This document shows, one piece after another, positions 28,651-39,881 of a DNA stretch of 64,000 bases. Both the position numbers and the translations under genes were made by a program. Numbering within the stretch: position 1 is the first letter of the stretch; each line of letters begins with the position of its first letter. Below the pieces are notes generated by a model, which saw only the letters and a program-made list of their open reading frames with translations, was not told the DNA's origin and ran no database searches. Location of the stretch: positions 520,983-584,982 of the forward strand of contig JACEVL010000143.1 of assembly GCA_020284085.1 (NCBI GenBank), in the 5' to 3' direction. This DNA comes from Aporrectodea caliginosa. Lineage: Eukaryota; Annelida; Clitellata; Crassiclitellata; Lumbricidae.

Positions 28651-31600
28651 CTCTTCCTCCCTTACCTCCAATTCGCTCTTCCTCCCTTTCCTCCCTTTCG
28701 CTCTTCCTCCCTTTCCTCCAATTCGCTCTTCCTCCCTTTCCTCCCTTTCGCTCTTCCTCCCTTTCCTCCAATTCGCTCTTCCTCCCTTTCCTCCCTTTCG
28801 CTCTTCCTCCCTTTCCTCCCTTTCGCTCTTCCTCCCTTTCCTCCAATTCGTTCTCTTCCTCCCTTTCCTCCAATTCGCTCTCTTCCTCCCTTACCTCCAA
28901 TTCGCTCCCTTCCTCCCTTTCCTCCAATTCGCTCTCTTCCTCCCTTTCCTCCAATTCGCTCTCTTCCTCCCTTTCCTCCAATTCGCACTCTTCCTCCCTT
29001 TCCTCCAATTCGCTCTCTTCCTCCCTTTTCTCCAATTCGCTCTCTTCCTTCCTTTCCTCCAATTCGCTCTCTTCCTCCCTTTCCTCCAATTCGCTCTCTT
29101 CCTCCGTTTCCTCCAATTCGCTCTCTTCCTCCCTTTCCTCCAATTCGCTCTCTTCCTCCCTTTCCTCCAATTCGCTCCCTTCCTCCCTTTCCTCCAATTC
29201 GCTCCCTTCCTCCCTTTCCTCCAATTCTCTCCCTTCCTGCCTTTCCTCCAATTTGCTCCCTTCCTCCCTTTCCTCCCTTTCGCTCTTCCTCCCTTTCCTC
29301 CAATTCGCTCTCTTCCTCCCTTACCTCCAATTCGCTCTTCCTCCCTTTCCTCCAATTCGCTCTTCCTCCCTTTTCTCCAATTCGCTCCCTTCCTCCCTTT
29401 CCTCCAATTCGCACTCTTCCTCCTTTCTTCCAATTCGCTTCCTTCCTCCTTTCCTCCAATTCGCTCCCCTTCCTCCCTTTCCTCCAATTCGCTCTCTTCC
29501 TCCCTTTCCTCCAATTCGCTCCCTTCCTCCCTTTTCCTCCAATTTCGCTCTCTTCCTCCCTTACCTCCAATTCGCTCTCTTCCTCCCTTTCCTCCAATTC
29601 GCTCCTTCCTCCCTTTCCTCCAAATGGCACTCTTCCTCCTTTCTTCCAATTCGCTTCCTTCCTCCCTTTCCTCCAATTCGCTCTCCTTCCTCCCTTTCCT
29701 CCAATTCGCTCTCTTCCTCCCTTTCCTCCAATTCGCACTCTTCCTCCTTTCTTCCAATTCGCTTCCTTCCTCCCTTTCCTCCCTTTCGCTCGCTTCCTCC
29801 CTTTCCTCCATTCACTCTCTTTCTCCCTTTCCTCCAATTCGCTCTCTTCCTCCCTTTCCTCCAATTCACTCTCTTCCTTCCTTTCCTCCAATTCGCTCCC
29901 TTCCTCCCTTTCCTCCAATTCGCTCCCTTCCTCCCTTTCCTCCAATTCGCTCTCTTCCTCTCTTTCCTCCAATTCTCTCCCTTCCTCCCTTTCCTCCAAT
30001 TCGCTCTCTTCCTCCCTTTCCTCCAATTCGCTCTCTTCCTCCCTTACCTCCAATTCGCTCTCTTCCTCCCTTTCCTCCAATATGCTCCTTCCTCCCTTTC
30101 CTCCAAATCGCACTCTTCCTCCCTTTCTTCCAATTGGCTTCCTTCCTTCCTTTCCTCCAATTCGCTCCCTTCCTCCCTTTCCTCCAATTCGCTATCTTCC
30201 TCCCTTTCCTCCAATTCGCTCTCTTCCTCCCTTTCCTCCAATTCGCTCTCTTCCTCCCTTTCCTCCAATTCGCTTCCTTCCTCCCTTTCCTCCATTCACT
30301 CTCTTTCTCCCTTTCCTCCAATTCGCTCTCTTCCTCCTTTCCTCCATTCGCTCTCTTCCTCCCTTACCTCCAATTCTCTCCCTTCCTCCCTTTCCTCCAA
30401 TTCGCTCTCTTCCTCCCTTTCCTCCAATTCGCTCTCTTCCTCCCCTTACCTCCAATTCGCTCTCTTCCTCCCTTTCCTCCAATTCGCTCCCTTCCTCCCT
30501 TTCCTCCAATTCGCTATCTTCCTCCCCTTTCCTCCAATTCGCTCCCTTCCTCCCTTTCCTCCAATTCGCTCCCTTTCCTCCAATTCGCTCTCTTCCTCCC
30601 TTTTCTCCGATTCGCTCCCTTCCTCCCTTTCCTCCAATTCACTCTTCCTCCCTTTCCTCCAATTCGGTCTCTTCCTCCGTTTCCTCCAATTCGCTCTCTT
30701 CCTCCTTTACCTCCAATTCGCTCTCTTCCTCCCTTTCCTCCAATTCGCTCCCTTCCTCCCTTTCCTCCAATTCTGCCTCTTCCTCCCTTTCTTCCAATTC
30801 GCTTCCTTCCTTCCTTTCCTCCACTTCGCTCCCTTCCTCTCTTTCCTCCAATTCGCTCTCTTCCTCCCTTTTCCTCCCTTTCGCTCTTCCTCCTTTCCTC
30901 CAATTCGCTCTCTTCCGCCCTTTCCTCCAATTCGCTTCCTTCCTCCCTTTCCTCCAATTCGCTCCCTTCCTCCCTTTCCTCCAAATCGCACTCTTCCTCC
31001 CTTTCTTCCAATTCGCTTCCTTCCTTCCTTTCCTCCAATTCGCTCCCTTCCTCCCTTTCCTCCAATTCGCTATCTTCCTCCCTTTCCTCCAATTCGCTCC
31101 CTTCCTCCCTTTCCTCCAATTCGCTCCTTCCTCCCTTTCCTCCAATTCGCTCTCTTCCTCCCTTTCCTCCATTCACGCTCTTTCTCCCTTTCCTCCAATT
31201 CGCTCTCTTCCTCCCTTTCCTCCGTACGCTCTCTTCCTCCCTTACCTCCAATTCTCTCCCTTCCTCCCTTTCCTCCAATTCGCTGTCTTCCTCCCTTTCC
31301 TCCAATTCGCTCTCCTTCCTCCCTTACCTCCAATTCGCTCTGTTCCTCCCTTTCCTCCAATTCGCTCCCTTCCTCCTTTTCCTCCAATTCGCTATCTTCC
31401 TCCCTTTCCTCCAATTCGCTCCCTTCCTCCCTTTTCCTCCAATTCGCTCCCTTTCCTCCAATTCGCTCTCTTCCTCCCTTTCCTCCATTCACTCTCTTCC
31501 TCCCTTTCCTCCAATTCGCTCCCTTCCTCCCTTTCCTCCAATTCGGTCTCTTCCTCCCTTTCCTCCAATTCGCTCTCTTCCTCCCTTACCTCCAATTCGC

Positions 31601-32135
31601 ACTCTTCCTCCCTTTCCTCCAATTCGCTCCTTCCTCCCTTTCCTCCAATTCGCACTCTTCTTCCCTTTCTTCCAATTCGCTTCCTTCCTTCCTTTCCTCC
31701 AATTCGCTCCCTTCCTCCCTTTCCTCCAATTCGCTCTCTTCCTCCCTTTCCTCCCTTTCGCTCTTCCTTCCTTTCCTCCAATTCGCTCTCTTCCTCCCTT
31801 TCCTCCAATTCGCTTCCTTCCTCCCTTTCCTCTAATTCGCTCCCTTCCTCCCGTTCCTCCAATTCGCTCTCTTCCTCCCTTTCCTCCAATTCGCTCTCTT
31901 CCTCCCTTTCCTCCAATTCGCTCCCTTCCTTCCTTTCCTCCAATTCGCTCTCTTCCTCCGTTTCCTCCAATTCGCTCTCTTCCTCCCTTTCCTCCATTCA
32001 CTCTCTTTCTCCCTTTCCTCCAAATCGCATTCTTCCTCCCATCCCTCCAATTCGCTCTCTTCCTCCCTTTTCTCCAATTCGCTCTCTTCCTCCGTTTCCT
32101 CCAATTCGCTCCCTTCCTTTCTTTCCTCCAATTAG
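28651..32135. repeat. minisatellite array 2 (27-bp unit)
   Basis: About 130 units of the same family as array 1, mostly 27 bp. The most common variants carry TCCCTTCC in place of TCTCTTCC, or CTCCCTTTCG without the CAATT block. The left flank is TGACGATTTCACATGCAATG and the right end is CCAATTAGCTCCG, almost the same as the CCAATTAGCTATC end of array 1. Open frames exceed 1100 residues but reflect stop-free repeats. Confidence 0.95.
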
Positions 32136-32840
32136 CTCCGTTCATGAACGCGTTTAATTAACGACATCTCGTACATGTAGCATCGGTAGCATGCATTTTA
32201 AAGGTGTCTAAAGAGAAATTTGTTTTATAGAGTGTTAACGACGATTTACTCACTATTTAACGACATTTTCACTGCCTGCATGCCCACAATTACCTCTTGT
32301 TTACCTGGATATCATGGCCCTACATTGAATCCCTGTCCCCTCATTGAACCCGCAATGCACAAGGCCATAATGTGTCTTAACTAACGTCCATGCTAGCAGA
32401 GTTGTGGATGCCTTGGCCGTCTACTATAATTGAACGACATTTTGTGGCAACAAAGGCGTTGACGTCGAGAGAAATTATTTTAGCTTAATACAGCTCAACA
32501 ATTATTATAACTATCAAGCTGTTGTTAAACATAGATTGAAATTATCCTCATGAGACAAAACAATTGAGAAACTGTAATCAAAATTTATTATGACATCAGT
32601 CATTGAAAGCAGACGTAAATTATCACTGAAAGGCTTTAAATTAGGCCATTAATTTTCATACTCGCTACGTCCCAGAACCCACAATAGAATAATCACCTAG
32701 GGGAAACTCTCTATATCGTAAAATATTTGTCACACGGATGCTTTGTACTTACATATTTTTTTATTAGATTTGATTATCTTAACACCAAAATGCGGTTAGC
32801 AGTTGGTTTTTCAATAAAGGATATACTTACTTACTTACAT
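32136..32840. other. intergenic stretch between array 2 and the 90-bp repeats
   Basis: No gene is seen. It holds a CACC half-module without TATA (32190-32200, minus), a diverged R1 copy (32425-32490, minus), an early 90-bp repeat relative (32525-32660) and the retroelement tail with TTAC repeats (32775-32838). Confidence 0.55.
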
Positions 32841-33200
32841 AGTTACTCTTATGAAACAAAGTGATGGAGAAATTTTAATGATATGGCATTAGTCATAGAA
32901 AGTACATGTAAAGGAACAATAAACACAGCTTAAAATTATTCTCCGTAGACAAAACAATTGAGAAATTGTAATACTATTATGGCAATAGTCACAGGGGATA
33001 AACGAACAATAAACACAGCTTAAAATTATTCTCCGTAGACAAAACAATTGAGAAATTGTAATACTATTATGGCAATAGTCACAGGGGATAAACGAACAAT
33101 AAACACAGCTTAAAATTATTCTCCGTAGACAAAACAATTGAGAAATTGTAATACTATTACGGAATTAGTCACAGAAAGAAAACAACACTAAAAAGGCACC
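32840..33200. repeat. 90-bp tandem repeats after gene copy 2
   Basis: Three nearly identical 90-bp units start with AAACACAGCTTAAAATTATT at 32921, 33011 and 33101, with older degenerate units on the left. They lie just past the stop codon of the gene on the minus strand. Confidence 0.9.
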
Positions 33201-33236
33201 AAGTTATTCTCATGAAACTATAGTCTTTCAGTCGAT

Positions 33237-33975
33237 TCAGATTCGCAATGCTTTAACAACATCGTCGCTCTCCATTTCGAGTTGCGATGGACTCTCGGAT
33301 CCTTCCAATCGAAGTAAATTGAACTCAAACATCACAGAATCCGGTGACAATCCGGTTTCAGCAAAGTATGCGTCAAACATTTTCTGGAGAGGTTCCGAGC
33401 TGTTTATGACAAACGTTCGAACACTTCCATCCGATTCGCTCACAATTATCGACATCGGTTCCGCGGTTAATGGACGCTGTGTTTCGTCCACGTTCAAATT
33501 CGCCATAGCTTCCGCCACGTCATCGAAATTTTTCACTCCCACCTCCACTCCATCTCGTGGCGTCTCCTCTGTCGCTATGCTTTCATCGGAATTTTCCACT
33601 CCACCTTCCGCTCCATCTCTTGGCGTCTCCTCTGCCGTTGCGTTTCCATTCCCAGCGGCCATGTCTGCGGCTACCCCTACACCGCCCCCAAGGGTTGCCC
33701 CAACCCCTGCTCCTGCTACCCCAACTGCAGCCAGACCCACAGCGCTAAACCCAGCGGCCCCGATAGATGACAACATGGCGACTAGACTTCCGGCCGCAAC
33801 GCCTCCGCCACTTGCAATGGCTGCCGATGACATCATTCCCGCTGCGATACTTCCGGCTGCTATTCCTCCAACGCCGAAACCAATCCCTGCTATGACGAGG
33901 GGGGCTGCGACAACAGCGGCTGTTGCACCAATTGCTGTTCCAACCGCCGCTCCGATGATGCCTCCTCGTCTGTAC
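33237..33975 (-). CDS. gene copy 2, last exon: IFI6/IFI27-like plus SUMO-like domain
   Basis: Acceptor ATATCGTTTCAG before GTACAGACG puts the exon start at 33975; the stop is TGA at 33237. The exon adds 245 residues. The Gly/Ala-rich membrane domain has GGIAAGSIAAGMMSSAAIAS and GGGVAAGSLVAMLSSIGA. The linker is longer than in copy 1 and holds two ETPRDG motifs (AEGGVENSDE and VEVGVKNFDD follow them). The SUMO-like end reads SIIVSESDGSV, PLQKMFDAYFAETGLSPDSV, FEFNLLRLEGSESPSQLEME and VVKALRI. The exon is fully open. Its predicted upstream exon (36660-36929) has an in-frame TGA, so this copy may be non-functional or may use another 5' exon. Confidence 0.8.
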
Positions 33976-34058
33976 CTGAAACGATATAATACAAAACCGT
34001 GAGGAATATGCAGAACGATAGTATGTCTCTCGTGTTTTCATTGTGTGGGACATGGCAT

Positions 34059-34300
34059 CCGATTGGTTAGAGCGCCGCCTTAGACACCTTTAAAACGGTG
34101 TCACGGGATCCTATATAAGAATGGGACTTGATAGGCGATTAATCTCATGTATTTAAGCGTCCCATTGTAACATGGAGAGTATAGGTTCGACCCTCTTCCC
34201 TTGAGACGGTTACTGTGTAGGGACCTTGAGCAAGTCCTTCACTCACAGTTGCTCATCGCCATCGATTGATACTTCGTCATTAGATAGTGGCGCTTAATAA
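34059..34300 (+). mobile_element. tRNA-type SINE (SINE-3) interrupted by a promoter-like module
   Basis: The A-box-like GATTGGTTAGAGCGCCGCCT (34060-34080) and B-box-like AGTATAGGTTCGACCCTC (34178-34195) are about 100 bp further apart than in a tRNA. The extra DNA holds a complete two-box module (34081-34119). The body GTAGGGACCTTGAGCAAGTC and CACTCACAGTTGCTCATC matches 2630-2735 on the other strand. Confidence 0.6.
34081..34119 (+). promoter_or_regulatory. two-box promoter-like module inside a SINE
   Basis: TAGACACCTTTAAAACGG has its CACC at 34085, and TATATAAG starts at 34112, a spacing of 27 bp. The first box lies in a small inverted repeat (GACACC...GGTGTC). Confidence 0.55.
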
Positions 34301-34655
34301 ATGCGTAATGGTGATGATGATGGTGGTAGTGGTGGCGATGTAGTAGTAATGGTGATGATGATGGTGGTAGTGGTGGCGATGTAGTAGTAGTGGTTGTGGT
34401 GGTGGTGGCGGCAGCAGCAGTAGTCGTAGTAGTAATAATCACCACAGAAAATGCTCTCATTTCTCACTCTGCTAGGCCAGCTGTGGAAATCGATTCGTAA
34501 GACAGAGGTATTACAGGTAATACAGATTCTGACACAGTTCCAAATTCCAATATACAGGGAGACTGGAACTTATGGCAGAAATTCTAAGGTATATAGGAGT
34601 ACTCAGGCTGATGTATAGATATTGGAATTCACGTGTATGTATGCATGTATATAAG

Positions 34656-34950
34656 TATGTATTCATTCATTCATTCATTCATTCGGGAATTTATATAGCG
34701 TCCTTCAAAGGAAACTACTCAGAGGCGCTCCCGACTCCAACGCGCCCTAAAAGAACAGTTTTGAGGTTAGCGAAGGAAAGTTTCAGGCAGACTCCCAGGG
34801 TGTAGACGCAGCTCTAGAGGAAGACCATGTATGTATGTATGTATGTATGTATGTATGTATGTATGTATGTATGTATGTATGTATGTATGTATGTATGTAT
34901 GTATGTATGTATGTATGTATGTATGTATGTATGTATGTATGTATGTATGA
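34656..34950 (-). mobile_element. SINE-1 fragment with (ATTC)n and long (GTAT)n tracts
   Basis: TATAGCGTCCTTCAAAGG and ACTCAGAGGCGCTCCCGA are the SINE-1 tail in reverse, next to ATTC repeats (34663-34685). The body ends near 34826, where about 31 units of GTAT begin (34827-34950). Confidence 0.7.
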
Positions 34951-35038
34951 CATTGTATGTATGCGTAGCGAATAAAGCTTATCAAATGCCATGTTTAACT
35001 AATTAATTGATATAATTATTAGAATAAGCTAGTCAATT

Positions 35039-35448
35039 GAGGAGCACATTTCCAAAACTCACTCAGTCCACCGAGACTTTTGTTGAGAAAAACGGGGTAA
35101 ACGAGTTTTAATAGTTTTCAAGCCTGTGTTCAATCCTTACTATTATCTGTCTATTTCTCTTGTTAGTATATGTCAAGTGTACCTACAAGCTACCCAAACA
35201 ATGCAGAAAATTCAACTCACAACCAATTTATTAGTCTTTAATAAGGCTTTTTTGTATACATTATTAGGCGAAAAGTCTGTCTTTCCAGTTCTTCGGTATA
35301 AGGTTTTCCACCTGCAATTTCATATTTTGAGTGAGTTTTGGCACCGTTTGATAATGTATATTATAGATTTGCATATAAGGAATAAAATGGCAGTGATAAA
35401 CTCAAAAATAAAAAAATGGACTGAGTGAGTTTTGGAAATGTGCTCCTC
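35039..35448. mobile_element. 410-bp MITE with 32-bp perfect inverted repeats
   Basis: The left end GAGGAGCACATTTCCAAAAC continues to TCAGTCCA at 35070. The exact reverse complement runs from 35417 to 35448. AATT flanks both ends (35035-35038 and 35449-35452) and may be the target duplication. The inside is AT-rich with no transposase fragment. Confidence 0.85.
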
Positions 35449-35452
35449 AATT

Positions 35453-36650
35453 ACAGTGGCGATATATAAAATGTAGTGGCGATATATGAATATAATATTA
35501 GATTAAGAAAGAGGCTTTTAAAACGTAAATTTGAGTATCACGTGATGTGCTATGTTGCTAAGCGACGAGAGACGCTCGGCGAATAGAAAAACACATGGAC
35601 GGTTGAAACCAGTAATGACAGTTGGGACGTTGGAGGTGAAGAAGAGGATTAAAATGGTGAATTGCCAAGAATGAAAAGTTGGCAGCGTCGTTTGAGTTGC
35701 GAGGGATGTTTATAGATCGTCTTAGTTATAAGCGATCGAAGTGAGATAAAAGTTTAGAGCGTTTCGATCGAAGTGAAGATCAAACGGACTCTTAATTCTG
35801 CGGGTGTTGGTGGAAGATAAGTGAAGCCACAGCATCGTTTAACGGAGTAAGACAGTGTGATTTCGAAGTCATTCGTTCCTGCGATAGCTAGGAAGGACTA
35901 TCATTTCTACTGGGATTACTGTCGTGAGATTGGTTGGAACGGTCATCATTCGAATCCAACTTAGAATTAATTAGACTGTGGATTACGAGGAACTAAAATT
36001 GTGAGACGATCTTCATGCGTGTGGATAAGGTTATTACGACACTTCATTAACTTTCGAAGACGATGAGGAGTAAGACGAATTCGATACAAGCGATTGAACT
36101 ACGATAATCAACGACTATACTGTAACAGAAGATAAAACTATGAACACTTCTACGATGGATTCTGTCATGGGAATGATGGGATCAACGTGCATGCACAAAT
36201 AGAAATCAGATAAGCCTCATAAAATCTATTTAAAGTAGATTAAGACGCCACTCTAGGTATTTAGGATTGATTGAATTTGTTGTACAAGATTGACTCATAT
36301 TTTCAATATTATTTTAATCTATTTACTACCATGTGTCCAGTGTCAATATTTTCAACAACACTTATAGTAGCCTACGTAGGGCCTTCTCAGCCAACTTCGA
36401 CTAAGCTAAAAAAGACTATATTTTAATATTAGGCTACAACTTGTATGTATGTATGTATGCTTGTCTATATTATAGACAAACACGCATGCATGAATACTTG
36501 CATACATATAGACTCTGTATGCATGTTTGTCTATAATGTATTTATGCAAGCCTGTTTATTAGTCTAAATAATTATCTGTATGCATGTTGAAGACACTTAG
36601 CGCATTTTTGACCTCACAGAGGACACTGGATCACTCCAGCTGAAACGGAG
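35453..36650. other. unrecognised stretch in the intron of gene copy 2
   Basis: No exon, repeat family or RNA gene is recognised, apart from short TGTATGTATG runs around 36440-36520. Base composition is even and there is no long open frame. Confidence 0.5.
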
Positions 36651-36659
36651 ACAGCTTAC

Positions 36660-36929
36660 CATGGCTTGGCTTCAACTGTGGTGGGCGTTGACCCGTTGCC
36701 TGGGTCACCGTTTCCACCTCCACCTGAAGCACTTTTTCCACCGTCGTTTTTACTTTCGTCGACTGATTTTGAAGAGTCTTTTTCTTTTTCAGCACTTTTA
36801 TTGTCTCTCTCAACCTTTAACTCCGGTGTTTTAGGATTCTCTCGATTGGCATCGTTTTGCGCGTTTGGTTCTGAAGAGGACGTTGCTGCAGGAACTCCTC
36901 GCGTAGCTGCGGCCAAACCACGTCAAGCC
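36660..36929 (-). pseudogene. gene copy 2, upstream exon with in-frame stop
   Basis: It is the 270-bp paralogue of 25150-25419, with acceptor AATTGTTAG and donor CCATG with GTAAGC. It would splice to 33975 in the same phase. Near its start the copy-1 codon GGA (25413-25415) is TGA here (36923-36925), a single G-to-T change. Downstream of that, the frame is open and conserved: GLAAATRGVPAATSSSEPNA, an acidic-basic middle, then GGGGNGDPGNGSTPTTVEAK. No alternative acceptor in the right phase is obvious. Sequencing error, a polymorphism or a different start are the other explanations. Confidence 0.6.
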
Positions 36930-37077
36930 CTAACAATTAATAATTAATTAATTTAATAACAATCATATCCTGAAACATTGATAGACTATCATCTAAATCT
37001 ACTTATGGTAAATTATTACTGATAATATTAATATGAGAGTAGGTAAGAGAAGACAAAACAGGAGCAGAGCAATGCCT

Positions 37078-37117
37078 TGAACACCTTTTAAAGCTTTATA
37101 TTAATTTGCTCTATAAG
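37078..37117 (+). promoter_or_regulatory. two-box promoter-like module
   Basis: TTGAACACCTTTTAAAGC has its CACC at 37082, and TATAAGTTAAGG starts at 37112, a spacing of 30 bp. It is the duplicate of 25658. Confidence 0.4.
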
Positions 37118-37327
37118 TTAAGGTGAAAACTACAATTTTACCAATTACAGTGTTTACATAGCCACTAAAGTTTTACGCTCTTTAAACTTAACTGCCAAGC
37201 GCCGCAATATCATCAAAGAATATTAAAAAATTATAATATTGTTAAGTCCTGCAAATAACAAGATAAAATGTTGAAAGTGTACTGTCAAATAATTATAATA
37301 AGTTCACCACTATCCGCAGTGCCAACA

Positions 37328-37415
37328 GCGTCAGATAATGCCAGTCCCAAGGCTGGATAAAGTAGGGGTGACGCTGTCTTCAGTATACGAAGCAGGGTCG
37401 TTAAAAACACCTAAC
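37328..37415 (+). repeat. dispersed repeat family R2
   Basis: AATGCCAGTCCCAAGGCTGG, AAGTAGGGGTGACGCTGTC and GGGTCGTTAAAAACACC followed by TAACCAGCAG. It is the duplicate of 26053-26142. Confidence 0.65.
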
Positions 37416-37425
37416 CAGCAGTTCC

Positions 37426-37465
37426 TTAAACACCCTTTTTAGGGCTTTCACTTGCTTATAAAAAT
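37426..37465 (+). promoter_or_regulatory. two-box promoter-like module
   Basis: TTAAACACCCTTTTTAGGG has its CACC at 37431, and TATAAAAATAAAC starts at 37457, a spacing of 26 bp. Its duplicate at 26146 has AATAAG instead, so this copy keeps the better TATA. Confidence 0.45.
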
Positions 37466-37727
37466 AAACAGAAATAAATGATGAATAATACCCTCCATTC
37501 TTGCAGATAATAATTATTATAATTATACCTTATCGAGTTCAACAGTCTATGATAGGCATAATACATATCATGAGATATCGTTAAACTGTTGGATCCTAGC
37601 AATGCCTGTGAGTAGGTCTCTTGAAGGGGCGCCATATAAATATTCTCAGAACAAATGCTTTAGGCCTACATTCCATGCTCGAGTCTTCCATTCGCTCTAC
37701 AAGCAAAATGCAGGAGAAAGCTGTTCC

Positions 37728-37764
37728 TTATACACCTTTTTATCTCTTGCTATCGACAAATAAG
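37728..37764 (+). promoter_or_regulatory. two-box promoter-like module, AATAAG variant
   Basis: TTATACACCTTTTTATC has its CACC at 37733 and AATAAGTTAACG at 37759, a spacing of 26 bp. Confidence 0.4.
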
Positions 37765-38164
37765 TTAACGTGGATAAAGACAAATTTTTTCAAAAAATCG
37801 CCAAATTGAAAGCAGTCCTATAAGCTACCTGCATGTAATTAGCAACTTCTATTGCGCAGGTGTCAAATGCAAAAGACATCAACAGAGGACACAATTAAGA
37901 TAGCGTCGACGACCAGTTTCGAAATGGAACCCTTCGGGACATGGGTATGAAGTGTTAGCGACTTCATTTTTCTTGCCTCGGCTGCTCGGCATATGAGAGT
38001 GGACGGCCATTCCTCTCCCTCGGCCTCTTATCTTCCCACCGACAGTGTACGGTCAGTGTACTCGTTACAGAGCTGTTGACTAGGGGTCCAGATGGAACAG
38101 AAATTTCGAACCAAATTTCTGTCTTGGCAGGGATTTTAAACCCAGACCTCTCGATAGACAGTTT

Positions 38165-38780
38165 AGCACGCTCTCCCCTGTTCTGAAATCACTTCATTGG
38201 CTTAAAGTCCCTCAGCGCATCCATTACAAATAGTATCTCTTACCTACAATGCCCTTCAAACGTCTAAACCCTCTTACATTCGCCAGCTATTCACCATCCA
38301 ACCGCCTGGGTCTACTCGCTCATCATCATACCTTTCTCTATCCCGGCCTCCAGTCTCATCCTCTCTGAAATTCTGCAACCGCTCCTTAGTCTATGCTGCA
38401 CCAGCTCTTTGGAACAGACTCCCAAAAGACCTCCGCCAGTTTGCTCATCATCCTATCTCGCCTCGTAACTCAACTTCTCCTCCGATTGCACTCTCCTCTT
38501 CTGCTTTCCACTCACGACTGAAAACCGAACTCTTGAAGATATCCTATCCTGATTCCACTCCTGCGCCACCACACGACCACCATCATCACCGATTGCCACC
38601 GTAGCACCATGCTGTCTCCTCGGCTTGACCTCCCGGATTTTGACCTGGCAGCGAAACGAACAGAGGAGTTTGGCTATTGCGGACTTGATTTGATATAGCG
38701 CCGGTGAATAAGCTGGTCTCCCCTGACGTGGCTTTTGTGGGCGCTAAGAAATTTTCGAAGATTTACATTACATTACATTA
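38165..38780 (+). mobile_element. LINE C-terminal fragment with (ATTAC)n tail
   Basis: Allowing one frameshift, it encodes SLHWLKVPQRIHYKILSLTY, then SYLSLSRPPVSSSLKFCNRS, then YAAPALWNRLPKDLRQF and AFHSRLKTELL. This is the characteristic end of a CR1/L2-like LINE protein. The copy ends in TTACATTACATTACATTAC. The matching stretches of copies A (26705) and C (51610) lack it and give the empty site. Confidence 0.8.
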
Positions 38781-39881
38781 CACTTCACTATCCAGCACTC
38801 CCTCTGGTGGAAAAATCGGAAAAACGGGACCGTGTGTATGAAGTGTTAGCGACTTCATTTTTTTCTTAACCTCGGCATACGAGGGTGGGCATTCCTCTCC
38901 CTCGCTGTCTCATCTTCCCACCGACACTGTACGGTAAGTGTACTCGTTACATCTGTGTTGGCAGGTGGAGCAGAAATCATGGCAGTCAACCACGCTCACC
39001 TCTAGACCATTGCGTATCCCAATCAAAATAATGTCGAATAAATTGGCTTGCAACAATATTAGATCGATATCCAAAAATTCTGAATCCTTTTAAACCAATC
39101 TTCTATAAAGTAAAACTAAATGCTGAAATGCGTGAAGCAAATTTCAACACAAGCAGCCAAACATTTTGGTCTAAAACCTGCAAAAAATCACCGCCACGTT
39201 TCGACAGCGTTGGATGTCACGCTAAAATGCAACAAAATACAAGAAAAATGTTTCTTACGTCGATCCTATCTTCTGCCCCGACATATTTGACGGAGGAAAA
39301 TCTCGTTCAAAACCAAAATGTATTAAGATTGACTGATCTTCCGCTCTTAAATACAGATTTTGTGCTGATGCTGCGCAATGATTATCACGATAACAGCAGC
39401 TGCTATTTCTGGAATCATTGGGATTTCCCAAAAGTTTCACTCTCTGGATCAGCGAGTAATTTCCTTGTCTCTGTCTGTCTGTTTGTCTGTGTGTCTGTCT
39501 CTGTCTGTCTGTCTGTGAGCTCAACACTTGAGTCAGCATGAAACATTACCCTTGCGCAATATGTTTTTTATCAGATTTTTAGCAAACAGAGCTAAATTGA
39601 CATTAGATTTCCTCGAAAAGTGGAGAGGAGGCGTTTCATTTGAGCAGTCTTTTTGAACGCTTGCAGTTGTCTTATAAGATAAAGTACTAGAAACCAAATT
39701 AGCTGAAACCAATGGCTATCGGAACCTAGAAAAACATCTGAAAGAGCCAGTGGCAAATACAAATCTAGAGATAACTGACAATGCGAAGGCAAGATCAGAA
39801 AAGAATTCTTACAGCAGAAATAAGTTTACGGCTGAAGATCGCAGGATTTCAAAACTTAAGAAAATAATAAAATACAGCCCG

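Larger units (their letters stand above)
33976..36659 (-). other. intron of gene copy 2 and its contents
   Basis: It contains a SINE-3 copy carrying a promoter-like module (34059-34300), a GGTGGTGATGATG degenerate microsatellite (34305-34430), a SINE-1 fragment with (ATTC)n and (GTAT)n tails (34656-34950), a 410-bp MITE (35039-35448) and 1.2 kb of unrecognised sequence (35453-36650). Confidence 0.6.

Noticed and set aside
28625..32161. Frames of 600-1178 residues in array 2
   Set aside because: Same reason as array 1: a stop-free repeat with no codon-level constraint.
32889..33137. A protein with 30-residue repeats (minus strand, 82 residues)
   Set aside because: It is the 90-bp tandem repeat read in one phase; the neighbouring units have stops and frameshifts.
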